From Planktotalea arctica (GTDB lineage Bacteria > Pseudomonadota > Alphaproteobacteria > Rhodobacterales > Rhodobacteraceae): a stretch of DNA of 64,000 bases. Below the pieces are notes generated by a model. The model was given only the letters and a program-made list of their open reading frames with translations, did not search any database and was not told the DNA's origin. This document shows positions 45,358-54,050 of this stretch, piece by piece. Position 1 is the stretch's first letter. Each line of letters starts with the position of its first letter. The translations under genes were made by a program, and so were the position numbers. The stretch is taken from positions 1 through 64,000 of the forward strand of contig NZ_MUHR01000004.1 of assembly GCF_002105285.1 (NCBI RefSeq). Reading direction: 5' to 3'.

Positions 45358-45696
45358 CAATACTTGTCGATCAAATACACCGAACGACTGGCAGAGGCGA
45401 AGATTGCACCGTCAGTCGGCAGCGTTGGGGATTCCTATGACAATGCTTTGGCCGAAACAATCAACGGTCTCTTCAAAGCTGAAGTCATTCACCGGCGTGG
45501 CCCCTGGCGCAGCTTTGAAGCTGTCGAATAAGCCACGCTTGAATGGGTCGACTGGTTCAACAATCGCCGCCTGCTGGAGCATATAGGGAATATACCGCCA
45601 GCTGAAGCAGAGGTAAACTTCCATGCAGCTCTGGAAAGATCAGACATGGCCGCGTAACTAAGACAAATCAGTCTCCGGTAAAACCGGGGCGGTTCA

Positions 45697-45865
45697 GTTG
45701 GCACTTCGCCGCGCTTTCCTGCACTGTCTTGTCAACACGCAGCGCCTCAGGCGCCACGGTAGCCTTAAACTTGTCTGAAAAATTCCGCCACTTTGTCATT
45801 CTCGTATCCATTCAATCGTGTTGGGTACACCGTAGCGCGCTGTCCAATTTTACCGGACCACTTCA
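45697..45865 (-). mobile_element. Remnant of another IS3-type element (orfA start)
   Basis: On the minus strand a terminal repeat TGAAGTGGTCCGGTAAAATT starts at 45865. An ATG at 45799 then opens MTKWRNFSDKFKATVAPEAL and continues RVDKTVQESAAK before running into the end of the IS3 element at 45696. This is the N-terminus of an IS3-type OrfA from a different element. The remainder is not found on the far side of the insertion. Confidence 0.75.
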
Positions 45866-45962
45866 GTTTTTCCAAAACAGCGCACAATCGGGTCAATGTT
45901 GCGAAAGACTTACCGCCTGATTACGCGTAGGGGTAAGCGGTGCTCACACTAAGGAAGACCCA

Positions 45963-46244
45963 ATGTCAGACGATCAAGAAAACGCCGACAAAACCCACTA
46001 TATTTGCCAGACCTACATCGAAACCAAGCCGACAAAAGGTCGCCCAGCCGGTTTGAAAATCGACAAGCAATTTCAATACACCACTGAAGCCGAGGCCAGC
46101 AATCGTGCAGAGCGGGAAAGCCTACTAGAGAGCTGCGCAGGTGCCGATGCCTATATGATAGTCGAAGACGCTGGTTCCGGCGAGGTCAGCGCGCCAACAT
46201 TTCTCGCGCGCTTCGGAAACGTACCTGAATCCGACGATTTCTAA
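45963..46244 (+). CDS. Small conserved-looking protein of unknown function
   Basis: A 93-residue soluble protein with AAGGAAG upstream. Sequence THYICQTYIETKPTKGRPAG and YTTEAEASNRAERESLLESC AGADAYMIVEDAG-type pattern suggest a small alpha/beta domain. It has two Cys. I believe similar proteins exist in related genomes but cannot name a function. It is the first intact gene after the insertion-sequence block. Confidence 0.65.
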   Translation: MSDDQENADKTHYICQTYIETKPTKGRPAGLKIDKQFQYTTEAEASNRAERESLLESCAGADAYMIVEDAGSGEVSAPTFLARFGNVPESDDF

Positions 46245-46500
46245 ACAAAGCCGATGACCCGCACCAAAGAAAAAAGCGTCTGAACACAGCGCGCCAGACC
46301 CAAACTTTGTTTTGTGCCGTCATTGGCACCAGTCTGCGTGGCACAATTTCATATCCCGATACGACAGGGGCGCTTACGTTTCGTGATTACAATGCGCCTG
46401 ACTTCAAGCTGCCGCAAAACACCTTGCTCATCAGTTGTCTTCTGAGCAAAACTGCACGGAAATTCAAAGCAGATCAACGGTATTTGGGGAGAGACAGAAA

Positions 46501-47274
46501 ATGAACCTTAACGATTGGGCCGGACAAACCGCCATCGTCACAGGCGGTGCATCAGGACTTGGTGCAGCAACCGCCAGCGCGCTTTCGCATGCTGGCCTCA
46601 AAGTTGCGCTCTTTGATCTGAACGAAGAAAAGGGCGACGCCCATGCCAGCGCTTTGGGCGGTATCTTTTGCAAAGTCGATGTCTCCGACCCCGCGAGCGT
46701 CAAGGCAGGCATGGACAAGGTGCTTGCAGAGCTCGGCGCAGCGCGCGTCATGGTCAATTGTGCGGGCATCGGTCTAGCGGGCAAGACCGTCAGTCGCGGC
46801 GAAGCGCACGATTTCGAGATGTTCGACAAGACTATTCGCATCAACCTTATCGGCTCGTTCAACTGCGCCTCGCAAGCCGCTGCTCATATGCTCGCTCTCG
46901 ACCCCATGCAGTCAGACGGCGCGCGCGGCGTCATCGTTAACACAGCTTCCGTTGCCGCCTTTGACGGGCAAATCGGCCAAATCGCCTATGCCGCCTCCAA
47001 GGGCGGCATCGTTGGGATGACCTTGCCCATGGCACGCGATCTAGCGGACAAGGGTGTTCGTGTCTGCTCTATTGCGCCAGGTCTTTTCCTCACGCCCCTG
47101 CTGGAGAGCCTGCCAGAGGACGTTCAACAGTCCCTCGGCGCACAAGTTCCCTTCCCCTCCCGCCTTGGTCATCCAGCTGAATTTGGCAAATTGGTCTGCC
47201 ACATCATCGACAACCCCATGCTCAACGGGGAGGTCATCCGCCTTGACGGAGCAATCCGCATGGCACCGCGATAG
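46501..47274 (+). CDS. SDR dehydrogenase, 3-hydroxyacyl-CoA dehydrogenase type
   Basis: NAD-dependent dehydrogenase, 257 residues from ATG 46501 (GGGGAGAG upstream). Motifs TGGASGLGAATA, DLNEEKG (Asp selecting NAD), NCAG, Ser in NTASVAAFDGQ and YAASKGG are complete. The closest pattern is that of HSD17B10-like 3-hydroxyacyl-CoA dehydrogenases (APGLFLTPLLESLPEDVQQSLG). It probably works in beta-oxidation of fatty or aromatic acyl-CoA. Confidence 0.88.
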   Translation: MNLNDWAGQTAIVTGGASGLGAATASALSHAGLKVALFDLNEEKGDAHASALGGIFCKVDVSDPASVKAGMDKVLAELGAARVMVNCAGIGLAGKTVSRGEAHDFEMFDKTIRINLIGSFNCASQAAAHMLALDPMQSDGARGVIVNTASVAAFDGQIGQIAYAASKGGIVGMTLPMARDLADKGVRVCSIAPGLFLTPLLESLPEDVQQSLGAQVPFPSRLGHPAEFGKLVCHIIDNPMLNGEVIRLDGAIRMAPR

Positions 47275-47376
47275 CACGTGACAAAGTAGGCTCTCTTGAT
47301 GCAGAGGTTACGCTCGGTTTGTCAAACCGTAACGTCTTTGCGATCTACTCGCCCGTTCGCACCGCTCAACCAAACC

Positions 47377-48627
47377 TTAGCCCTCAACCGCTGCCACCTT
47401 CCCAGCGCCGCGGAACCAGCGCACGATTTTAGCGCGGTCTTCGTCGGGTAACTCTGTGATGTTGGCCGGCGGCATCGCGTGGCTAACGCCGGCTTGCAGA
47501 TAAATCTCGCGCGCAGAGCGCACGATGTCGTAGCGCGTCTCAAGGAAAACGCCCTTAGGTGCCCAGCGGATGCCGTCCCAGCTTGGCTCGCGGGCGTGGC
47601 ACATGGAGCAGCGGCCGAGAACGATGTTCTCGACCTCCTCGTATCCCGCCGAAGCTACCATCATTTCCTGATGATTTGAGAGCGGCTGCGCGTCAGCAAC
47701 ATCATAGTCCGCGCCCCACGTATTTGCGGTAGACAGCCATGCGATGATGATCATCAGGATAACCGTCACAGCCCAGGTCCAGCTAGGCCCCTTACCCGTG
47801 GAATGCAGCGTATTGAAGTAATGACGGATCGTGACGCCCGTCAGGAAGATCAACGATGCGATGATCCAAGAGTACTCAGTCCCGAACGCCAAAGGATAGT
47901 GGTTGGACAACATCAGGAAAATCACAGGCAGCGTCAGGTAGTTGTTATGCGTGCTGCGCAATTTGGCGATCTTGCCGTATTTCGCATCAGGCGTGCGCCC
48001 TGCTTTAAGGTCGGCCACGACGATACGCTGGTTCGGCATTATGATGAAAAACACATTCGCCGTCATGATCGTCGCGGTGAAGGCACCAAGGTGCAGCAAG
48101 GCTGCACGACCTGTGAAAATCTCGTTATAACCCCACGCCATGACCACAAGGATCACAAAAAGCAGAACCATCAGCAGTGTCGGCGTTTCACCTAGCTTGG
48201 ATTTGCACATGAAGTCATAGGCGATCCAACCGATCGTCAGCGAGCCTGCGGAAATCACGATCGCCATGAACACCGAAAGATCGGCCTTGGCCGGATCAAT
48301 CAGGAACAACTCGGCCCCCGCCCAATAAACGATCATCAGCAAGGCCGCGCCAGAAACCCATGTGATATAGCTTTGCCATTTGTGCCAGATCAGATGTTCG
48401 GGCATGTTTTCGGGCGCCACTAGATATTTCTGGATGTGATAGAATCCGCCGCCGTGCACTTGCCATTCCTCACCGCTCGCGCCTGCGGGCATATTCGGGG
48501 CTTTCTTCAGACCAAGGTCCAAAGCGATAAAGAAGAAGGACGCGCCGATCCACGCCATAGCGGTGATGACATGCAGCCAACGCACCACGAACGCGAGCCA
48601 GTCCCAAATGATTGCCAGATCGTACAT
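47377..48627 (-). CDS. puuD: Urate hydroxylase PuuD with fused cytochrome c
   Basis: Membrane urate oxidase, 416 residues. Eight or so hydrophobic segments with conserved His (WLHVITAMAWIGASFFFIALD, RSTHNNYLTLPVIFLMLSNH) form the N-terminal domain. The C-terminal 90 residues are a c-type cytochrome with haem motif CSMCH and a likely Met ligand in SHAMPPANITEL. It turns urate into 5-hydroxyisourate, passing electrons to the cytochrome. Divergent from a LysR regulator. Confidence 0.93.
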   Translation of the reverse strand: MYDLAIIWDWLAFVVRWLHVITAMAWIGASFFFIALDLGLKKAPNMPAGASGEEWQVHGGGFYHIQKYLVAPENMPEHLIWHKWQSYITWVSGAALLMIVYWAGAELFLIDPAKADLSVFMAIVISAGSLTIGWIAYDFMCKSKLGETPTLLMVLLFVILVVMAWGYNEIFTGRAALLHLGAFTATIMTANVFFIIMPNQRIVVADLKAGRTPDAKYGKIAKLRSTHNNYLTLPVIFLMLSNHYPLAFGTEYSWIIASLIFLTGVTIRHYFNTLHSTGKGPSWTWAVTVILMIIIAWLSTANTWGADYDVADAQPLSNHQEMMVASAGYEEVENIVLGRCSMCHAREPSWDGIRWAPKGVFLETRYDIVRSAREIYLQAGVSHAMPPANITELPDEDRAKIVRWFRGAGKVAAVEG

Positions 48628-48723
48628 TGATGATTTCTCCCTCTGTTAAGGCACAGACTATCCACTGGATTATTTTTCCGCTATAATTGGCATTATACAA
48701 AGAGTGTCAAAAAATTCCGCATA

Positions 48724-49629
48724 ATGTCATATTTTGATAACATCCGAACCTTCGTGCGCATCTATGAGTTGGGCTCTATGTCCGCCGCTGCGCGCGATCA
48801 ACGCATTTCGCCTGCAGTCACCTCTGCGCGTATCTCACAACTTGAGGGGCATTTGGGTGTGCGCCTGTTCCAACGAACTACGCGTAGCCTGACCCCGACC
48901 GAACAGGGACGCATCTTTTATGTGGGCGCATGTTCGGTTCTAGAGGCGGTCGAGGCCGCTGAAGCGGGCGTGGGCGATGCCACTGAAAACCCGCGCGGCA
49001 CGCTGCATATCGCGGCCCCCCTCGGCGTGGGGCGCCGCCTGATTGCGCCCCATGTGCCAGAGTTCGCCGCGGAATATCCGCTAGTGGATGTGCGTCTGCG
49101 CATGACAGATCGCAAGATCGACCTGACCGCCGAAGGGCTCGACATCGCGTTCTTCCTTGGTCGCCCCGAGGATTCAAACATGCGCATCCGCAAGATCGCC
49201 GGTTGCGAACGCATGTTGTGCGCAAGCCCGTCTTATGTGGCCGAGCATGGCCATCCCAAAAGCGGCGCAGACATTGATCGCGGCAAGCACAATTGCCTAA
49301 ATTTGCGCTTCCCCGGCGCGACTGAATTCCAGTGGGAGTTGTCCACCGTAGACGGCCCACGCAAGTTCGACGTGCAAGGCCGGTTCGAGTGTGACGACAG
49401 CGATGTGTTGACCGATTGGGCGCTGCAAGGCGCCGGCATCGCGCTGCGTCCCGTGTTCGAGATCGCCCATCATCTAAAGTCAGGCGCTTTACTTGCCGTT
49501 GCCGAAGAAACACCGCCGCTACCTGTGCAAATGGCCTGCCTCTATACACACCGCCGCCACCAAGACCCCAAAGCACGTTTGTTCATGGAGTTCATGATCG
49601 AGCGGATGGAGGGGGCTGTTCGGGGGTGA
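48724..49629 (+). CDS. LysR-family transcriptional regulator
   Basis: A 301-residue LysR protein: N-terminal winged helix with FVRIYELGSMSAAARDQRISPAVTSARISQLEGHLGVRLFQRTTR, then a periplasmic-binding-like effector domain. It diverges from puuD across a 96-base gap and is a candidate regulator of purine breakdown, though the pairing is only positional. Confidence 0.9.
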   Translation: MSYFDNIRTFVRIYELGSMSAAARDQRISPAVTSARISQLEGHLGVRLFQRTTRSLTPTEQGRIFYVGACSVLEAVEAAEAGVGDATENPRGTLHIAAPLGVGRRLIAPHVPEFAAEYPLVDVRLRMTDRKIDLTAEGLDIAFFLGRPEDSNMRIRKIAGCERMLCASPSYVAEHGHPKSGADIDRGKHNCLNLRFPGATEFQWELSTVDGPRKFDVQGRFECDDSDVLTDWALQGAGIALRPVFEIAHHLKSGALLAVAEETPPLPVQMACLYTHRRHQDPKARLFMEFMIERMEGAVRG

Positions 49630-49833
49630 TGTTAGTAAAGATGAGCCAACTCTTGTTACCACCCTAAAGAGAAACTAAGCCTAAAAATCAATTAAAAGGT
49701 GTTGTGCGGGGAAAAGTTGAAGATTGTCGCATTTCCCTACGAAAAATGTTCACTGTAAACCGTTTTCAAAAAGTCCCATGGTGGTTGGGCAATATCGCAG
49801 ATGTGGCTTGGGTTAAAATCAATCAAATCGCCC

Positions 49834-50118
49834 TTAGACAGATCTAAATCTGTCGGCTTTCCCTGGGTCGTTATCTAGTATGCCACGGTAACGATCACCT
49901 AGGACAGAAATCACAATCACCCACATTCTATCAATGCCACGATCTATGACAGTCCCGCTTTCACGCGTTTCAATATCAAACAAGATTCTCGCAGCCTCGC
50001 CTCTTAGCGAATTACGGCGGCCCGCCTATGACAGAATTTTGAATGTATCGGGGCTTGTTTGGAGGCGTTGGACAGCGGAAACAAGCACCCACCCGTCTTC
50101 TTCTAATGTCGTAACCAT
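49834..50118 (-). pseudogene. Small gene interrupted by an amber codon
   Basis: From ATG 50118, with AGGA nine bases upstream, the frame reads MVTTLEEDGWVLVSAVQRLQ and TSPDTFKILS, meets TAG at 50026-50028, and continues in the same frame with EAARILFDIETRESGTVIDR then MWVIVISVLGDRYRGILDND to TAA 49834-49836, 95 codons in all. The part after the stop has the look of a small beta-rich conserved domain. Family not recognised. A downstream-only product without a good start is unlikely. Confidence 0.55.
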
Positions 50119-50245
50119 AGTATATTTCCTAGACCTTCGTGCGAGAGACTAGCCACTTGAAAACCTAAGTCAAAACCCAAAATCTGATAGGGCCTGATAC
50201 GTTACCAAAGCCAGTTAAAAACCTAGGCTCACAAAAAATTCTGAC

Positions 50246-51630
50246 AGAGTTATGCCCAAAAGTTGGTGATGGTTGCCATCAGGCGGCGTTTTGAAGTTGC
50301 TTGATCCCGTCCTTGAACTCAACCCCTTGAATGACTTCGGGCAGTCGGTTTGTGCCGCTGAGCTTTCGCCATTTCTTCTTGGCTGACATCATCAGCTTGA
50401 AGACCATGGCGAGGGCGGTTTTGCGGCTCAGGCAGCCCTTGGTTTTGCGTGTCCGATTGCGGACTGTGGCAAAGACATTTTCAATCGGGTTTGTCGTGCG
50501 GATGTGCTTCCAGTGTTCGGCTGGGAAGTCGTAGAACGTCGGCAGCACGTCGCGATCCTTGGTCAGCTTCTTGACCGCCCGCTCGTATTTGACGCCGTAG
50601 GTTTCAACGAACAGATCGAAGGCCGCATTGGCCTCCTTCTTCGTCTTGGCCATCCAGATATCTTGCAGCGCTGCCTTGGCCTTTTCATGCAGGGGCTTTG
50701 GCGTCGCGCCGGTGATGTTAGCCATCTTGTGGACCCAGAAGCGCTGTTCTTTCGTCGTTGGATACACGTCCCGCAGCGCGGTCCAAAAGCCCAGAGCACC
50801 GTCCCCACAGGCCAGATCAGGCGCAATCCTCAGCCCCCGTTTCTTCAGGCCACGAAGAAGATCCCGCCAGCTGTCTGCGTTCTCGCGGAACCCGTCCATG
50901 ATACCAAGAACATCCTTGTCCCCGTATTAATCTGCACCGATAATGACCAACATACATTGACGATCATCGTCCAGACGCGGATTGAAGTAGACACCATCAG
51001 CCCAGATATAGACGTAGCCCTTTCCTGAGAGGTCACGCTTGCGCCACGCTTCGTACTCGTCCCACCAAGTCGACTTCAGCCGCGTAATCGTGGAAGAGGA
51101 CAGTCCATCAGCATCTGGCCCCACAAGCGAAGCCAGTGCCTCGCTGAAGTCGCCCGTCGAGATGCCCTTCAGATACAACCAGGGCAGAAGCTCTTCGACG
51201 GATTTGGCCTTGCGCAGATAGGGCGGCACCAACGAAGAGCTGAACCGGACCTTCGAGCCATCCGCATTTGCCCCACGGTCCCGCACCCGAGGAACCTGAA
51301 CCGCAACCTTGCCAATCCCGGTCAAAACTTCGCGCTCTGGCAGAAACCCGTGCCGTACCAGCCGCTGGCGACCTTCATCGTCCAGAAAATTGGCGTGCGA
51401 CGCGATGAACTCGGAAACCTCCGCACGCACCGCCGTCGCCAGAAGCTCACGCGCACCCTGGCGCAGCACATCCGTCAGCGGATCAGGTGAAAAATCGCTT
51501 GGCCTCGCGAAGTCGATAACTGTATTCTCGGTCATGTGGCATATCCCTTTCTCAATGAGAATTGCGGCGCGTCAACAACGCCATGATATGCCGCCCATCC
51601 GGGCCGTCACCAACTTTCAGCTATAACTCT
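50246..51630 (-). mobile_element. IS256-family insertion sequence
   Basis: Imperfect inverted ends: AGAGTTATGCCCAAAAGTTG from 50246 and, inverted, AGAGTTATAGCTGAAAGTTG from 51630. Length about 1.38 kb. Flanks TTCTGACA (50239-50246) and TTCTGAGC (51630-51637) agree at six of eight bases, a possible decayed 8-bp duplication. It lies against the 3' end of the TetR gene. Confidence 0.8.
50279..51535 (-). pseudogene. IS256-family transposase, nonsense-broken
   Basis: Mutator-type DDE transposase of about 418 codons. The N-terminal part (MTENTVIDFARPSDFSPDPL through RQCMLVIIGAD, with first catalytic Asp in WADGVYFN) ends at TAA 50927-50929. The same frame continues YGDKDVLGIMDGFRENADSW, with second Asp in DLACGDGA and Glu in TTNPIENVFATVR. 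One base change (for example GAA to TAA) explains the break. Confidence 0.88.
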
Positions 51631-52216
51631 TCTGAGCTCCCAATACCAATCCGCTTACATGCGCAGCATAGCTTTCACGTGCTGCTCTATCCGCGCTACT
51701 GTTCCACATATAAAACCAATTTAGCATTCCAAACACCGACATCGTCGTTGCGGTCAAACGGGCTTTGTCGCTCACCAAATGCGCGGGGGCTGCACCTTGC
51801 AAGATTCCGCTGAGTTGCCGCACCATATCCCTCTGATAGCCTTTCAAGACCTGTTGCTCGGCAGCCGCCAAAACTCCGATCCCTTCCGTCTGGATTTGAT
51901 GCTCTGCATCCATGCCATCATAGGCCAAAAGCACTTCGGTAACGAAGCTCAAAAGCTGACTGGACGGCTCCAAATCGACCAAATCAAGGCCAACCAAACG
52001 ATCTCGCAGAGCACTCAGATAGCTGTCCAGAATATCAAATAGCAGCGCATCTTTACTGTCATAGTAGTGGTAAATATTCGCCTTCGACACACCGCACGCC
52101 ACCGCCACTTGCGCCATGGACGCACGGGCAATGCCAACCTCAGCAAACACGCGCGCGGCTTCGCGCAGGATGTGCAGGCGCTTAGCGCCATGATCTTTCG
52201 CAATAGGGCGCGCCAT
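51617..52216 (-). CDS. TetR/AcrR-family regulator, PaaR-like, with IS-derived C-terminus
   Basis: A 199-residue TetR protein: HTH IARASMAQVAVACGVSKANIYHYYDSKDALLFDILDSY, then a helical ligand domain. It lies three bases after paaK on the same strand, so it is probably the phenylacetyl-CoA-responsive repressor of the paa genes. The frame ends four or five codons inside the IS256 end, so the last residues (about QKSYS) come from the element. The core fold should be intact. Confidence 0.85.
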   Translation of the reverse strand: MARPIAKDHGAKRLHILREAARVFAEVGIARASMAQVAVACGVSKANIYHYYDSKDALLFDILDSYLSALRDRLVGLDLVDLEPSSQLLSFVTEVLLAYDGMDAEHQIQTEGIGVLAAAEQQVLKGYQRDMVRQLSGILQGAAPAHLVSDKARLTATTMSVFGMLNWFYMWNSSADRAARESYAAHVSGLVLGAQKSYS

Positions 52217-52219
52217 GTG

Positions 52220-53524
52220 CTAACCCCGATTATCCACAACGCGCACGGCCTTGCCCTGCGAGCGCGCGACAGAGCCAGGATCGCCAACGACTACCTCGGT
52301 CGAGACCCCAACCATATCCTTGATCCGCTTTGTCAGCATCCGCGCCGCTGCATCCTTTGCCGCCTCGCCGGACGCATCCGGCGTCATTTCGACCATAACG
52401 CGCATCGCATCCATGCGACCGGATTTATACAGCTCGATCTGGAAATACGGGCCAAGGCCACCCGTCGCCATCACCTGTTCCTCGATTTGCGTCGGGAACA
52501 CGTTCACGCCGCGCAAGATTATCATATCATCAGAGCGTCCTGTAATCTTGGCAATCCGCCGCATCGAACGTGCAGTGCCCGGCAAAAGCCGCGTCAGATC
52601 ACGGGTGCGGTAACGGATGATCGGCATGCCTTCTTTTGTGAGCGTGGTAAAAACCAACTCGCCCTCTTCCCCATCATGCAGCACATCGCCCGTCACCGGA
52701 TCAATGATCTCGGGGTAGAAATGATCCTCCCAAATGACAGGGCCGTCCTTTGTCTCAACACATTCGTTCGCAACCCCAGGCCCCATCACTTCGGACAGGC
52801 CGTAAATATCGACCGCATGCAAATCGAAAGCCTCTTCAATCTCTGTGCGCATGGCTTCGGTCCATGGCTCCGCGCCGAACACAGCCACTTCCAAAGAACT
52901 CTTGCGCGGGTCAAGGCCAGCTTTATGAAACGCCTCCAAAATGTTGAGCATATAGGAGGGCGTCACCATGATCCCGCGTGGCTTGAAATCATTGATCAGG
53001 CCAACCTGCTTGTCCGTTTGCCCCCCGCCCATAGGCACGACCGTGGCACCCAAACGCTCTATCCCGTAATGCGCACCAAGGCCACCCGTGAACAGACCAT
53101 AACCATAAGCGTTATGGATCATATCGCCCTTGCGCAGCCCCGCCGCACGAAGGGATCGCGCGACCAGATCAGCCCAGTTAGAGATGTCATTGGCCGTATA
53201 TCCCACCACCGTTGCCTTGCCCGTCGTGCCCGATGACGCATGGATACGAGCGATCTGGTCTTGCGGCACGGCGAACATGCCAAAGGGGTAATTGTCGCGC
53301 AGATCATCCTTTACAGTGAAAGGAAATTCCGCCAGATCGGCCAGCGATTGCATATTATCGGGATGCACCCCTGCCGCGTCAAACCGCGCGCGATACATCG
53401 GCACATTTTCATAGGCATGGCGCAGCGACCATTTCATCCGCTCCAATTGCAGCGCAGAAATTTGGTCGCGGCTGGCAATCTCGATCGGGTCCAGAATGGC
53501 GGGGTCCGGTTTCAAATGGCTCAT
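52220..53524 (-). CDS. paaK: Phenylacetate-CoA ligase PaaK
   Basis: AMP-forming ligase, 434 residues from ATG 53524. P-loop-like HASSGTTGKATVVGYT, adenylate-binding AVFGAEPWTEAMR, DIYGLSEVMGPGVANEC, and YRTRDLTRLLPG, GRSDDMIILRGVNVFPTQIE are PaaK hallmarks. It makes phenylacetyl-CoA, first step of aerobic phenylacetate breakdown. The ring-epoxidising paaABCDE genes are not in the window. Confidence 0.95.
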   Translation of the reverse strand: MSHLKPDPAILDPIEIASRDQISALQLERMKWSLRHAYENVPMYRARFDAAGVHPDNMQSLADLAEFPFTVKDDLRDNYPFGMFAVPQDQIARIHASSGTTGKATVVGYTANDISNWADLVARSLRAAGLRKGDMIHNAYGYGLFTGGLGAHYGIERLGATVVPMGGGQTDKQVGLINDFKPRGIMVTPSYMLNILEAFHKAGLDPRKSSLEVAVFGAEPWTEAMRTEIEEAFDLHAVDIYGLSEVMGPGVANECVETKDGPVIWEDHFYPEIIDPVTGDVLHDGEEGELVFTTLTKEGMPIIRYRTRDLTRLLPGTARSMRRIAKITGRSDDMIILRGVNVFPTQIEEQVMATGGLGPYFQIELYKSGRMDAMRVMVEMTPDASGEAAKDAAARMLTKRIKDMVGVSTEVVVGDPGSVARSQGKAVRVVDNRG

Positions 53525-53525
53525 C

Positions 53526-53957
53526 CTAAATATCCTCGTCAAATAGCTGGCCTTTTATCGCCCGCGACAACCCGCGCATCTCTGCGATCAGCGTGCCGTC
53601 TTGATTGGTGACCCGCACATCGTAAATTCCGCTACGCCCCGTCAGCGATACTTCGCGCGCATCGGCGTTCAGCACATCGCCTAGCTGACCGGGCGCGACG
53701 AAGGTAATCATGTTATTCTGCGCGACCGTGTTCTGGTTTCGCGAATTACACGCGAAGGCAAACGCGCTGTCCGCAAGCGCAAAAATCACCCCACCGTGGC
53801 ACATTCCATGTCCGTTGCAATGATGCTCTTGCACGTGAAGCGTCATGCGCGCGCGCGCCTCGTTAACCTCGCCAAGCTGCATCCCGATCCAGGGCGACGC
53901 ACGATCATTGGCCCACATGGCCTTGCCGGCTTTCTCAGCTCTGTCTTGCGGTGTCAT
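53526..53957 (-). CDS. paaI: Hydroxyphenylacetyl-CoA thioesterase PaaI
   Basis: Hotdog-fold thioesterase, 143 residues from ATG 53957, preceded by GGAGGGG. The motif HHCNGHGMCHGGVIFALADSAFAFACNS holds the catalytic region (HGGVIFALAD). It hydrolyses dead-end aryl-CoA thioesters to recover CoA. One base separates it from paaK. Confidence 0.93.
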   Translation of the reverse strand: MTPQDRAEKAGKAMWANDRASPWIGMQLGEVNEARARMTLHVQEHHCNGHGMCHGGVIFALADSAFAFACNSRNQNTVAQNNMITFVAPGQLGDVLNADAREVSLTGRSGIYDVRVTNQDGTLIAEMRGLSRAIKGQLFDEDI

Positions 53958-54050
53958 CATCCCCTCCCAAGGCGCGTGTTTCGATATGTCTTGCATAACC
54001 CGTCCAAGCGGTCAATTAATAACGAAACCCGTCAACCAAGGATCGATGCC

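Larger units (their letters stand above)
43257..45657 (+). pseudogene. IS3-family transposase OrfB, broken three ways
   Basis: The DDE integrase half begins MIQFIEDHHDDHGAEPICRA. After WVSDFTYVAT an in-frame insert of roughly 36 bases brings TAG (43710-43712); reading continues GFVYVAFVIDVFAQRIVGWR. The gene is then cut after LVHHSDRGSQ by the IS30 element, resumes at 45361 (YLSIKYTERLAEAKIAPSVG, DSYDNALAETINGLFKAE), meets TAA 45529-45531 in place of a Tyr codon, and ends at 45657. The element cannot move by itself. Confidence 0.85.
42881..45696 (+). mobile_element. IS3-family insertion sequence, split by IS30
   Basis: Ends are TGAACCGCCCCCTGTTTGCC at 42881 and, inverted, TGAACCGCCCCGGTTTTACC ending at 45696; the first 11 bases are identical. 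Without the nested IS30 element and its duplication the length is about 1.35 kb, normal for IS3. No target duplication is seen at the ends (CTC versus GTT), which fits age or rearrangement. Confidence 0.8.

Noticed and set aside
46307-46500. Short frame upstream of the SDR gene
   Set aside because: It overlaps the ribosome-binding region of the SDR gene, has no recognisable motif, and the SDR start at 46501 is well supported.
24970-50028. Three reading frames broken by TAG (24970, 43710, 50026), hinting at amber suppression or recoding
   Set aside because: Three other broken frames carry TAA (45529, 50927, 61016), so ordinary decay explains all; no suppressor tRNA is visible.
49934-50152. 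Plus-strand 72-codon frame
   Set aside because: It lies opposite the better supported broken gene on the minus strand and lacks protein-like sequence.
53958-54050. Possible TetR operator between paaI and paaZ
   Set aside because: The sequence around GTCCAAGCGGTC is not a clean palindrome, so no site is claimed although one is expected here.
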